A stretch of 42,899 nucleotides of DNA from an uncultured Oscillospiraceae bacterium. GTDB taxonomy: Bacteria; Bacillota; Clostridia; Oscillospirales; Oscillospiraceae. Shown one piece after another: positions 16,729-27,023 of this stretch. The stretch's first letter is position 1; every line of letters begins with the position of its first letter. The DNA is taken from positions 1-42,899 of the forward strand of contig CANRNF010000018.1 of NCBI GenBank assembly GCA_947631865.1. The letters are read 5' to 3'. Below the pieces are notes generated by a model. The model had not been told where the DNA came from and ran no database searches. It saw nothing but the letters and a program-made list of their open reading frames with translations. The position numbers were made by a program, and so were the translations under genes.

Positions 16729-17411
16729 CATCCTCTCAATAGCTTTATAAGCTCTTTTTCGCTTGCCTGGGGCAGGAGCTTCTGCAGATGCGCCTGCATC
16801 CGGCGGAGGGACTCCTCCGGCTTACGTTTATAGGCGGCGGTGACGGCGTCATAGCCAAATTGGGCCTCTGGGGTGGTGTACCGGGCGATGCCCCAGCCGT
16901 AGGGCCGGCCGTACCGGTCCTGGGCATAGTCGAAATCGGCCACATTCAGGTATGTCTGCATCTGCAGGCGGGTGATGCAGGTCTCATAGCCTTTTTTGCC
17001 GTCCTTGCCCCCGTAGCCGCAGAGTTTTTTCAACTGTCCGGTCTGCAGAGAACCCCACTGGGAGACGGCGTCATAGAGCTCCTTGTCCTTGTAGGCCGCC
17101 AGACCGTCGTCGAAGCGGGCGTCGAAGTCATATCCGTCCCGGCGGAGGTTGGCCAGGTCCGGGAACCACTCCAGGCTCACGAAGCCCGCTTTCTTCCAGA
17201 AGAGCTTGCCATAAACGCATGTGCCCGCACTGGCCACCGGGCCTTTCCAGTCCCAGGCAGCCCAGTCCTCGCCTTCCGGGCCGTACCAGCATTGTGGCGC
17301 GGTGTGCTCCTCCACAGAAAAACCGTGGATATCGTTTTTGAAAAAGGGGAGGAAGCCCCACTCCAGGGCCAGCGCCTCCATATCCTTGGCGGACTGTATC
17401 TCTCTTGCCAT
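16728..17411 (-). CDS. AlkZ-related uncharacterised protein
   Basis: The 227-residue soluble protein begins at the ATG whose complement is 17409-17411, behind AAAGGAG; an upstream in-frame ATG has no ribosome site and lies in the repeat. It is rich in Trp/Tyr/Phe: EWGFLPFF, WAAWDWKGP, YGKLFWKKAGFVSLEWF and RYGRPYGWGIARY. It reads like the conserved Firmicutes proteins named AlkZ-related, after a winged-helix DNA glycosylase. I cannot see a catalytic motif, so no function is claimed. It has its own promoter (17437-17465) and converges on dapF. Confidence 0.7.
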   Translation of the reverse strand: MAREIQSAKDMEALALEWGFLPFFKNDIHGFSVEEHTAPQCWYGPEGEDWAAWDWKGPVASAGTCVYGKLFWKKAGFVSLEWFPDLANLRRDGYDFDARFDDGLAAYKDKELYDAVSQWGSLQTGQLKKLCGYGGKDGKKGYETCITRLQMQTYLNVADFDYAQDRYGRPYGWGIARYTTPEAQFGYDAVTAAYKRKPEESLRRMQAHLQKLLPQASEKELIKLLRG

Positions 17412-17436
17412 CTGTGCCGCTCCTTTCGCCGGGAAA

Positions 17437-17465
17437 AGTGTATCACAGCACGCTCTTGTGCGCAA
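17437..17465 (-). promoter_or_regulatory. Promoter of the AlkZ-related gene
   Basis: Minus strand: TTGCGC (complement of 17460-17465), 17-bp spacer, TACACT (complement of 17437-17442). It uses the same -35 word as the repeat promoters next to it on the other strand. Confidence 0.6.
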
Positions 17466-17474
17466 GGGGCGGGT

Positions 17475-17638
17475 ATGATACAACAGACGCTCCGCGCTGT
17501 TGTATCAGAAAGATACCAGTCGCGCTCTCGCTTGCGCGAAACCGCACGACATGATACAACAGACGCTCTGCGCTGTTGTACCAGAAAGATACCAGTCGTG
17601 CTCTCGCTTGCGCGAAACCGCACGACATGGTACAATAC
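17475..17638 (+). repeat. 76-bp tandem repeat, two full units plus a partial third
   Basis: Units 17475-17550 and 17551-17626 differ at three of 76 positions. A third begins at 17627 and decays after about nine bases, where the dus promoter and start codon follow. Each unit has a 10-bp inverted repeat (GATACAACAG with CTGTTGTATC in unit 1; one arm base changed in unit 2). Each unit also has TTGCGC near its end, exactly 17 bp before the TACAAC/TACAAT of the next unit. The sequence before unit 1 (17456-17474) looks like the decayed end of a further unit. Confidence 0.9.
17608..17636 (+). promoter_or_regulatory. Promoter of dus, last of three evenly spaced promoters
   Basis: TTGCGC (17608-17613), 17-bp spacer, TACAAT (17631-17636). 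Equivalent pairs lie 76 bp upstream (TTGCGC 17532, TACAAC 17555) and 152 bp upstream (TTGTGC 17456, TACAAC 17479). Only six bases separate this -10 from the dus ATG. Confidence 0.65.
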
Positions 17639-17642
17639 CGCC

Positions 17643-18611
17643 ATGAAGCTCTATTTTGCGCCCCTGGAGGGCATCACGGATTACATTTACCGCCGGCTGC
17701 ACCGGCGGTATTTTCCGGGCGTGGACATGTATTTCACGCCCTTCATCAGCCCTACCTATAACCACCTGTTCACCCCGCGCCAGCTGCGTCAGCTGGCGCC
17801 GGAGAACAACGAGGACGTCCCTCTGACGCCCCAGCTTCTCACAAAGAATGCCGGTGATTTTCTCTGGGCGGCGAACGCTCTGGCGGACATGGGCTACGGA
17901 GAGGTCAACCTGAACATTGGCTGCCCCTCCGGCACCGTCACCGCCAAGGGGAAGGGGGCGGGCCTTCTGGCGGACAAGGACAGCCTGCGCCGTCTTCTGG
18001 ACGGCATCTTCGCCGCACCGCCCGTGAAGATATCGGTCAAGACCCGGCTGGGCGTCCGGGGGCCGGAGGAGTTCGGTGCTATTCTTGACATCTACGATGA
18101 TTACCCCATCTCGGAGCTCATCGTCCACGCACGGACCGCCAAGGAGATGTACGCCGGCCCCATCCATGTGGACGCCTTTACACAGGCGCTCACGGCGAGC
18201 TGCGCGCCGGTGTGTTACAACGGCGACGTGACAACGCCCGCGGATATCCGGGCGCTGGAGCGGCGATTTCCCAGCCTTGTTGCCGTCATGATCGGCCGGG
18301 GCCTGGTGGCGGATCCGACGCTCATCGGCCGCTTGGATGGTAAACAGCCGGACAGGGAAACGCTCCGCGCTTTCCATGATGACCTGTGGGAGGCATACTG
18401 CGCCGCCTTTGGCGGACCTTCCAGCGCCATGCACCGGATGAAGGCCATCTGGGCGCACATGATCGGCAGTTTCCAGGGCGGGGAGACCTATGCCAAGGGC
18501 CTTGCCAAGGCGAAGAAATGGCCGGACTTCCTGGCCCTGACAGAGGATATCTTTGCGGCCTTACCACTGGCACGGCCGGCGGAGAAAAGCCCGTTTGAGA
18601 CACAGCATTAA
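17643..18611 (+). CDS. tRNA-dihydrouridine synthase
   Basis: The 322-residue flavoenzyme of the Dus family reduces uridines in the tRNA D-loop. It starts KLYFAPLEGITDY, has the NIGCPSGTV motif with catalytic Cys94, a basic patch KGKGAG, and the HARTAKEMYAG and MIGRGLVADP segments that bind FMN phosphate. The ATG at 17643 begins the conserved N-terminus, but no Shine-Dalgarno sequence precedes it and the -10 box ends at 17636. The mRNA is therefore probably leaderless. The frame is open far upstream, through the repeat, but that sequence lacks family features. Confidence 0.92.
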   Translation: MKLYFAPLEGITDYIYRRLHRRYFPGVDMYFTPFISPTYNHLFTPRQLRQLAPENNEDVPLTPQLLTKNAGDFLWAANALADMGYGEVNLNIGCPSGTVTAKGKGAGLLADKDSLRRLLDGIFAAPPVKISVKTRLGVRGPEEFGAILDIYDDYPISELIVHARTAKEMYAGPIHVDAFTQALTASCAPVCYNGDVTTPADIRALERRFPSLVAVMIGRGLVADPTLIGRLDGKQPDRETLRAFHDDLWEAYCAAFGGPSSAMHRMKAIWAHMIGSFQGGETYAKGLAKAKKWPDFLALTEDIFAALPLARPAEKSPFETQH

Positions 18612-18625
18612 TTTTGTAATTTTTG

Positions 18626-18655
18626 TTGTAATTTGGCTTATGTATAGTGTATAAT
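18626..18655 (+). promoter_or_regulatory. Promoter of uvrA
   Basis: TTGTAA (18626-18631), 18-bp spacer, consensus TATAAT (18650-18655) in an AT-rich gap. No LexA-type box is obvious. Confidence 0.6.
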
Positions 18656-18694
18656 ATATCGTTACCATCAAGGCCAGCGAGGGAACAAAAAAGC

Positions 18695-21523
<2,829 letters not shown>

Positions 21524-21526
21524 GCG

Positions 21527-22018
21527 ATGGATATTGTCAGCTTCATCTCGGATATGGGTGTGGGCAAGGCCCTCGCCACGCTGATCGTCTCCATGCTCCC
21601 GGTGGTGGAGCTGCGAGGCGCTATCCCCGTGGGCGTTGGGCTCGGTCTGCCCGTGTGGCAGGCGGCGGTGCTGGCCATGATCGGCAATATGCTGCCGGTG
21701 CCGTTCATCATCGCCTTTGCGCGGGAGGTGATGGATTGGCTGCGGCGGAAGTCCGACAGGGCCCGCCGGTTTGTGGCTTGGCTGGAATCCAAGGGCCAGG
21801 GGAGAAGGGCAGACAGAGTGCGTCAGGCCAAGTTCTGGGGTCTTCTGCTGTTTGTGGCCATCCCGCTGCCCGGCACGGGCGCCTGGACTGGCGCGCTGGT
21901 GGCGGCGCTTTTGAATATGCGTATGAAAAGCGCCATCCCGCCCATCCTGCTGGGCGTGCTGGCGGCCGGCCTTATCGTCTCCCTGGCTACCGCCGGAGTG
22001 ATCCACCTGGTGTTCTGA
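21527..22018 (+). CDS. Small multi-drug export family membrane protein
   Basis: The 163-residue membrane protein has about four helices with conserved ELRGAIP near residue 28 and PLPGTGAWTG near residue 113. This matches the small multi-drug export family (COG2426/PF06695), whose name is historical and whose transport role is not established. A charged segment (about 65-100, RRKSDRARR) would be cytoplasmic. It starts 3 bp after uvrA and ends 2 bp before recD2, so the three form one operon. Confidence 0.82.
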   Translation: MDIVSFISDMGVGKALATLIVSMLPVVELRGAIPVGVGLGLPVWQAAVLAMIGNMLPVPFIIAFAREVMDWLRRKSDRARRFVAWLESKGQGRRADRVRQAKFWGLLLFVAIPLPGTGAWTGALVAALLNMRMKSAIPPILLGVLAAGLIVSLATAGVIHLVF

Positions 22019-22020
22019 CC

Positions 22021-24231
22021 ATGCAGGAGCAGGAACTGGAACAATTGGCAGGGCGCGTGGCAGCCGTCATCTATGTGAATGACGAAAACGGCTATACGGT
22101 CCTGCGCATGGAAGTAGACGACGGCTCTCAGGCCACCGTGGTGGGCTGCATCCCCATGGCCGCGCCTGGTGAGTACCTGACCGCGTGGGGCGCCTGGACC
22201 CGTCACGCTGACTACGGCGAGCAGTTCAAGGCGGCCTATACAGAGCGGACCATGCCATCCGGCGCTTCCGCCATCTTCGACTATTTATCCAGCCGGGTGA
22301 TCAAGGGCATCGGTCCCGCCACGGCGACACTCATCGTGGGCACCTTTGGGGACGATTCCCTGAACGTGCTGCGGGACCACCCCGAGAAGCTGGCGACGCT
22401 GCGGGGCGTCAGCATGAAGAAGGCCCAGGAGATGAGCGAGGCGTTTCGCCGCCAGACCGGTATGCGCACGCTGATGGAATACCTGGCAGGCGCGGGCCTG
22501 GCCCCGGCATTAGCGCTGCGGCTGTATCGCTGCTACGGCGAGCACGCTTTGGAGGCGGTGGAGGAGAATCCCTATGTCCTCACCAGCCTGCGCATCGGCG
22601 CCTCCTTCGCGGAGGCGGACGCGCTGGCCCTGGCCAACGGTGTTGAATCCGACGCGCCCCAGCGGATCGCGGCGGCGCTGCTCTTTGAACTGCGGCACAA
22701 CAGCGACAACGGCCACTGCTTCCTGCCCGAGGACAAGCTCACCGCCGCCACGGCCCAGCTCATCGGCGTGGAGGCGGAGCAGATCGGCGAGGGGCTGGAC
22801 ATCCTCCTGGAGGAGGGCGAGGTCATCCGGGAGCCGGTGTCCAACGTGACGGCCTGTTATCTCGCGCCGCTCTACGCCGCGGAGGTGTATGTGGCGGCCC
22901 GGCTGCGGGAGATGGCCGCCTATAAATACGAGACGCATCATGTGAGCGTGGAGCGCGTCATTGAAAAGCTGGAGGCGGAGCAGGGGATACGCTTCGCGCC
23001 GCTCCAGCGGGAGACCCTGAACGCCGCCGCGGACAGGCAGCTGGTGGTCATCACCGGCGGCCCTGGGACAGGGAAGACTACCTCCGTCCGTGCCGTGCTG
23101 GCGCTCTTTGACGCCATGGGCCTGGAGACCATGCTGGCGGCCCCCACGGGCCAGGCAGCCAAGCGGCTTTCCGACCTGACCGGCCGGGACGCCTCCACCA
23201 TCCACCGGCTTTTGGAAGCAAGCTTTTCCCCGGAAACTGATTCCACCGTCTTCCGAAAAAACGAGAGCGAGCATCTTCGGTGCGACGCGCTTATATTGGA
23301 CGAGTGCTCCATGGTGGACATGGCCCTCATGAAAGCGGTGCTGGCGGCCATAGGGCCGTCCTGCCGGCTGGTGCTGGTGGGGGACGCGGACCAGCTTCCT
23401 TCCGTGGGGCCGGGGGCCGTGTTCCGGGATGTTATCCGCAGCGGTGTGGCCGAGACGGTGCGCCTTACGGAGATATTCCGCCAGAAGCAGGAGAGCCGCA
23501 TCGTCATGGCCGCCCACCAGATCGACCGCGGGGAGGTTCCCGACCTGCGGGCCAACAAGGGTGACTTTTTCTTCCTGCGCCGCCGGGAGGCGGAGAGCGC
23601 GGCAGAGACCATCGTGTCCCTGTGCCAGGAACGGCTTCCCAAGAACATGGGCATCCCCTCAGGACAGATACAGGTCCTGTCGCCCACCCGCAAGGGAGCG
23701 GCGGGCACCGAGGAACTCAATAAACGCCTGCAGGAGGCGCTCAATCCCCCTGCCACAGGCAAACAGGAGTTCGTCTTTGGCAGCCGGACCTTCCGGGAAG
23801 GGGACCGGGTCATGCAGGTGCGAAACGATTATGATATCGGCTGGAAGACCGAAGGGCTGGAGAGCGGCTATGGCATCTTCAACGGAGACATCGGCTATAT
23901 CCGCCATATAGACCCGGCTTCGGAGAGCTTCACCATTGACTTTGACGGGCGCCTCGCGGAGTATGTGTACGAACAGGCGTCGGAGCTGGACCACGCCTGG
24001 GCCACCACGGTCCACAAGTCCCAGGGGAGCGAGTACCGGGCCGTGGTCCTGGCCGCTGTCCGTGCCGCGCCCCAGCTCATGTATCGGAGCCTTCTCTATA
24101 CCGCCGTGACCCGGGCGGCGGAGCTTTTAGTGGTCGTGGGGGACGACGAAGTCGTCCGGGCCATGACGGAAAACGCCCGCCGGGCCAAGCGTTACAGCGG
24201 CCTTCGCCTCCGCCTGCTCGATGAAGTATAA
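22021..24231 (+). CDS. recD2: RecD2-type ATP-dependent DNA helicase
   Basis: The 736-residue SF1B 5'-3' helicase lacks RecBC partners, as in the RecD2 group. An N-terminal OB-like domain (about 1-90) and helix-hairpin-helix region (about 95-200) precede the motor: Walker A GGPGTGKTT (346-354), LDECSMVD (motif II), VGDADQLPSVGPG (motif III), and the C-terminal TTVHKSQGSEY and YTAVTRA motifs. The start ATG 22021 is 2 bp after the previous stop and depends on coupling. The last 11 bp overlap comFC. Likely role: repair of stalled or broken DNA. Confidence 0.95.
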   Translation: MQEQELEQLAGRVAAVIYVNDENGYTVLRMEVDDGSQATVVGCIPMAAPGEYLTAWGAWTRHADYGEQFKAAYTERTMPSGASAIFDYLSSRVIKGIGPATATLIVGTFGDDSLNVLRDHPEKLATLRGVSMKKAQEMSEAFRRQTGMRTLMEYLAGAGLAPALALRLYRCYGEHALEAVEENPYVLTSLRIGASFAEADALALANGVESDAPQRIAAALLFELRHNSDNGHCFLPEDKLTAATAQLIGVEAEQIGEGLDILLEEGEVIREPVSNVTACYLAPLYAAEVYVAARLREMAAYKYETHHVSVERVIEKLEAEQGIRFAPLQRETLNAAADRQLVVITGGPGTGKTTSVRAVLALFDAMGLETMLAAPTGQAAKRLSDLTGRDASTIHRLLEASFSPETDSTVFRKNESEHLRCDALILDECSMVDMALMKAVLAAIGPSCRLVLVGDADQLPSVGPGAVFRDVIRSGVAETVRLTEIFRQKQESRIVMAAHQIDRGEVPDLRANKGDFFFLRRREAESAAETIVSLCQERLPKNMGIPSGQIQVLSPTRKGAAGTEELNKRLQEALNPPATGKQEFVFGSRTFREGDRVMQVRNDYDIGWKTEGLESGYGIFNGDIGYIRHIDPASESFTIDFDGRLAEYVYEQASELDHAWATTVHKSQGSEYRAVVLAAVRAAPQLMYRSLLYTAVTRAAELLVVVGDDEVVRAMTENARRAKRYSGLRLRLLDEV

Positions 24232-24910
24232 GCTGAAAGACGTCCTGCTGGACCTTATATATCCCAGCCGGTGCGTGTTCTGCCGGCGGTTCCTGCCGCC
24301 TGGGCCGCCCCGGATCTGTCCGGCCTGTGACGCAACGCTGCCCCGGACGGAGGACGGCCGCCGGAGAAAGGGCGACTTCTTCTCCGAGTGCATCTCGGCG
24401 CTCTACTATGAGGGCGACGTGCGGGAAGCCATTCACCGCTATAAGTTCAGCGGTGTCCAGGCCTACGCGCCGGTGTTTGGCGAGCTGACGGCGGCGGTCA
24501 TCTATGAGCAGCTGGAAGGGGAGTTCGACGTCCTCTCCTGGGTGCCCCTGGACCCCGGGCGGAAGCGGAGCCGGGGCTATGACCAGGCGGAGCTCATCGC
24601 CAGGGATGTGGGCCGAAGGCTCCAAAGAGAGCCGGTCGCGGTCCTGAAAAAGAAGCGGGGCGTGACGCCCCAATCCATGACCGGCAAACCGGAAGCCCGA
24701 AAGGCCAATATCGCCGGGGCTTACCGTGTGACGGACCGGTCCCTGGTGGAGGGCAAGCGCATCCTGCTCATAGACGACATCGTGACCACAGGCTCCACGC
24801 TGTCCGAGTGCGCCAAGACGCTGCTGCTGGCCGGGGCGGATGAGGTCCGCTGCGCCACGCTGGCCAGTTCCGAAGAAAAGAAAACATCATCCGCGGGGCA
24901 TACTGCCTGA
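24221..24910 (+). CDS. comFC: ComF-family phosphoribosyltransferase-like protein
   Basis: The 229-residue protein has an N-terminal zinc knuckle (Cys18, Cys21, Cys33, Cys36) and a C-terminal type I phosphoribosyltransferase fold with the PRPP loop LLIDDIVTTGST near residue 186. ComFC proteins are needed for uptake of transforming DNA in naturally competent bacteria, but are also widespread in bacteria not known to be competent. It overlaps recD2 by 11 bp, so both are in one transcript. No comFA is present here. Confidence 0.9.
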   Translation: MKYKLKDVLLDLIYPSRCVFCRRFLPPGPPRICPACDATLPRTEDGRRRKGDFFSECISALYYEGDVREAIHRYKFSGVQAYAPVFGELTAAVIYEQLEGEFDVLSWVPLDPGRKRSRGYDQAELIARDVGRRLQREPVAVLKKKRGVTPQSMTGKPEARKANIAGAYRVTDRSLVEGKRILLIDDIVTTGSTLSECAKTLLLAGADEVRCATLASSEEKKTSSAGHTA

Positions 24911-24923
24911 GGAGGAAAGAGAT

Positions 24924-25964
24924 ATGCTGTTTTTTGAAAGAGACATCGCCATCGACTTGGGCACCATGACTACCCTCATGTACGTGCGGGGCCGGGGCAT
25001 TCGGCTGCGTGAATCGTCCCTGGTGGCCCTGGACAGCACCAACGGGCGGCTCCTTCGCATCGGCGAGGAGGCCAAGAAGATGCTGGGCCGGACGCCGGCC
25101 AATATCGTGGCCATCAGCCCCATCGTGGCGGGGGTCATCTCCGACTACGACATGACCGCCCGGATGCTCAAGGAATTCATCGGGCGCATCACGTCTTTCA
25201 GCCTCTTCAAGCCCCGGGTGCTCATCTGTGTGCCTGGTTCCATCACCGGCGTGGAGGAACGCGCCCTCATCGACGCGGCCATCGAAGCCGGCGCCCGGAA
25301 AGTATATCTCAAGGAGGCGTGCCTCGCCACCGCTGTGGGTGCGGGCATCGACATCTCCAAAGCCGACGGCCACATGGTGGTGGACATCGGCAGCGGTACC
25401 ACAGAGGTGGCCGTGGTGAGCCTGGGCGGCGTGGTGGAGCAGGAGTCCATCAAGACCGCCGGAGCCGCCTTCGATGAGGCCATTGCCCGGTATATCCGCA
25501 AAAAGCATAACCTTCTCATCGGCCTGCGCACGGCGGAGGAGCTGAAGCTGTCCATCGGCTGCGTCCATCCCCGGCCGGAGGTGACCTACGAGGAGGTCAA
25601 GGGCCGCTGTCTGGTGACGGGCCTGCCCCGCAGCGTCACGGTGAGCTCCGCCGATATGATAGAGGCGCTGGAAGAACCCATCGCCCAGCTCATGGAGGCC
25701 ATCCACATGGTCCTGGAGCGGACGCCCCCCGAACTGGTGGCGGACGTGTCTCAGAACGGTATCGTTCTGTCCGGCGGCGGCAGCCAGATCTGGGGCCTGG
25801 ACAGGCTGGTCACCGAGCAGACCGGCATCGAGGCAGTGCTGGTGGACGACGCGCTGAGCTGCACCGCCTACGGCGCGGGGCGCATGCTGCAAAATCTCAA
25901 CGATATGCAGGAGGGCATGATCAATCTGGCCCGCCAGCGGCAGATGAAGGGCAGCGTCACGTGA
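24924..25964 (+). CDS. MreB-like rod-shape actin homologue
   Basis: The 346-residue actin-fold ATPase begins MLFFERDIAIDLGTMTT, with the phosphate-1 loop at residues 11-16, phosphate-2 VVDIGSGTTEVAVVSLGG and adenosine motif VLSGGGSQIWGLD. MreB family filaments guide lateral peptidoglycan synthesis. It could equally be Mbl or another paralogue. It lacks the neighbouring mreC and mreD genes of a standard shape operon. ATG 24924 follows AGGAGG (24910-24915); an earlier in-frame ATG lies within comFC. Confidence 0.9.
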   Translation: MLFFERDIAIDLGTMTTLMYVRGRGIRLRESSLVALDSTNGRLLRIGEEAKKMLGRTPANIVAISPIVAGVISDYDMTARMLKEFIGRITSFSLFKPRVLICVPGSITGVEERALIDAAIEAGARKVYLKEACLATAVGAGIDISKADGHMVVDIGSGTTEVAVVSLGGVVEQESIKTAGAAFDEAIARYIRKKHNLLIGLRTAEELKLSIGCVHPRPEVTYEEVKGRCLVTGLPRSVTVSSADMIEALEEPIAQLMEAIHMVLERTPPELVADVSQNGIVLSGGGSQIWGLDRLVTEQTGIEAVLVDDALSCTAYGAGRMLQNLNDMQEGMINLARQRQMKGSVT

Positions 25965-25971
25965 ACATGAA

Positions 25972-25997
25972 AAGCAGGAGGTCTGAGCCTCCTGCTT
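25972..25997. terminator. Terminator between convergent mreB-like and hydrolase genes
   Basis: Perfect 10-bp stem AAGCAGGAGG-TCTGAG-CCTCCTGCTT followed by CTGTTAT. The A-rich left flank (GAACATGAAAA) gives a U-rich tail on the minus strand too. Confidence 0.7.
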
Positions 25998-26003
25998 CTG
26001 TTA

Positions 26004-26933
26004 TCATATCCTGCTGTCCATCCAGTGGAGCACGTCGGACCAGACCATTTCTTTCTCCAGCTCGTTCAGCACCTCGTGGCGGCAGCCGGGGTAGAGCTTC
26101 ACGGTCACATCCTTCATCCCAGCTTTTTTGAACTGGCCGGCCACGGTCCGAACGCCCTTTCCGTAGGCGCCTACCGGGTCCTCCTCGCCGGCAATGAAGA
26201 GGATGGGCAGGGACTTATTCATCTTCCCCATGTGGCTCGGCTTGCCAATAATGGAGAGACCGTCCATCATATCGTACATGAGCCCCGCCGTGGCCGTGAA
26301 GCCGCAAAGGGGGTCTGCGTCGTAGGCTCGGATCACCGCCTCATCACGGCAGATCCAGTCGTTGGCGCCAATGGGGGAGTCAACTCTTTTGAGGTAACTT
26401 CCGAAGGCGATCTTCTGCAGCATGGGGCTTCGGTATTTGTTGCCGTGGGCCTTGATCTCCCGCTTGGCCAGGACCTTGCCCGCTCCGCAGACCACGGCGG
26501 CCTGGCGGCCCGTGCCGGAAAGGACGCAGGCGTCGCATCCATCGGGATATGCGCCCAGGTATGTACGGGCGATGAAACTGCCCATGCTGTGGCCGAACAG
26601 GATGTGGGAACGGCCAGGAAAGCGCCGGACAAGCTCATCATGGAGCTTTTTCTCGTCCTCCACCAGATGCTCCCAGCCTTTTTCATCGGAAAACCAGCCC
26701 AGTTCAGACTCGTTGGCGATGCTCTCCCCGTGGCCCAAATGATCGTCCCCGCACACCGCGTATCCGTGCTCAGCCAGGAACCGGGCGAATGCGTCATAGC
26801 GGGCGATGTACTCCGCCACCCCGTGGACCAGCTGGACCACGGCTTTGGGCTCGCCATCCGGCTCCCAAAGGCGGCAATGGATGGCATGGACGCCGTCTGA
26901 AGAGGGAAATGAAAAATCGCTGATTTTACCCAT
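26004..26933 (-). CDS. Alpha/beta hydrolase (serine aminopeptidase / monoacylglycerol lipase-like)
   Basis: The 309-residue protein has the Hydrolase_4 pattern: VQLVHGVAEYIARYDAFARFL, DDHLGHGES, and the nucleophile elbow GHSMGS with Ser116. A late Asp/His pair is suggested by AGEEDPVG and GCRHE. It has no signal peptide. Relatives hydrolyse monoacylglycerols or lysophospholipids. Its divergent neighbour is glycerol kinase, so a role in releasing glycerol from lipids is attractive but only inferred. Confidence 0.9.
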   Translation of the reverse strand: MGKISDFSFPSSDGVHAIHCRLWEPDGEPKAVVQLVHGVAEYIARYDAFARFLAEHGYAVCGDDHLGHGESIANESELGWFSDEKGWEHLVEDEKKLHDELVRRFPGRSHILFGHSMGSFIARTYLGAYPDGCDACVLSGTGRQAAVVCGAGKVLAKREIKAHGNKYRSPMLQKIAFGSYLKRVDSPIGANDWICRDEAVIRAYDADPLCGFTATAGLMYDMMDGLSIIGKPSHMGKMNKSLPILFIAGEEDPVGAYGKGVRTVAGQFKKAGMKDVTVKLYPGCRHEVLNELEKEMVWSDVLHWMDSRI

Positions 26934-26952
26934 AGCAATACACCGTCCTGCG

Positions 26953-26961
26953 TGTTATAAT
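26953..26961 (+). promoter_or_regulatory. Extended -10 element, possible glpK promoter
   Basis: TGTTATAAT (TGnTATAAT) is an extended -10 that works without a good -35; the upstream hexamer TAGCAA is poor. Transcription would start near 26968, leaving a 56-nt leader. Confidence 0.4.
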
Positions 26962-26981
26962 CCTTAGTTGTTTACAGCCAT

Positions 26982-27010
26982 ATTTTACATGATACGCGTC
27001 CGTTCGTCAA
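26982..27010 (-). promoter_or_regulatory. Promoter of the alpha/beta hydrolase gene
   Basis: Minus strand: TTGACG (complement of 27005-27010), 17-bp spacer, TAAAAT (complement of 26982-26987). It lies downstream of the glpK -10, so the two divergent transcripts would overlap at their 5' ends. Confidence 0.65.
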
Positions 27011-27023
27011 TGAGGAGGGCACT

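Noticed and set aside
17475-17638. CRISPR array
   Set aside because: There are only two full contiguous units with no spacers and no cas genes nearby.
16788-17642. Upstream extension of the dus frame through the repeat and antisense to the AlkZ-related gene
   Set aside because: The Dus family N-terminus starts at 17643; the extension is repeat and antisense sequence.
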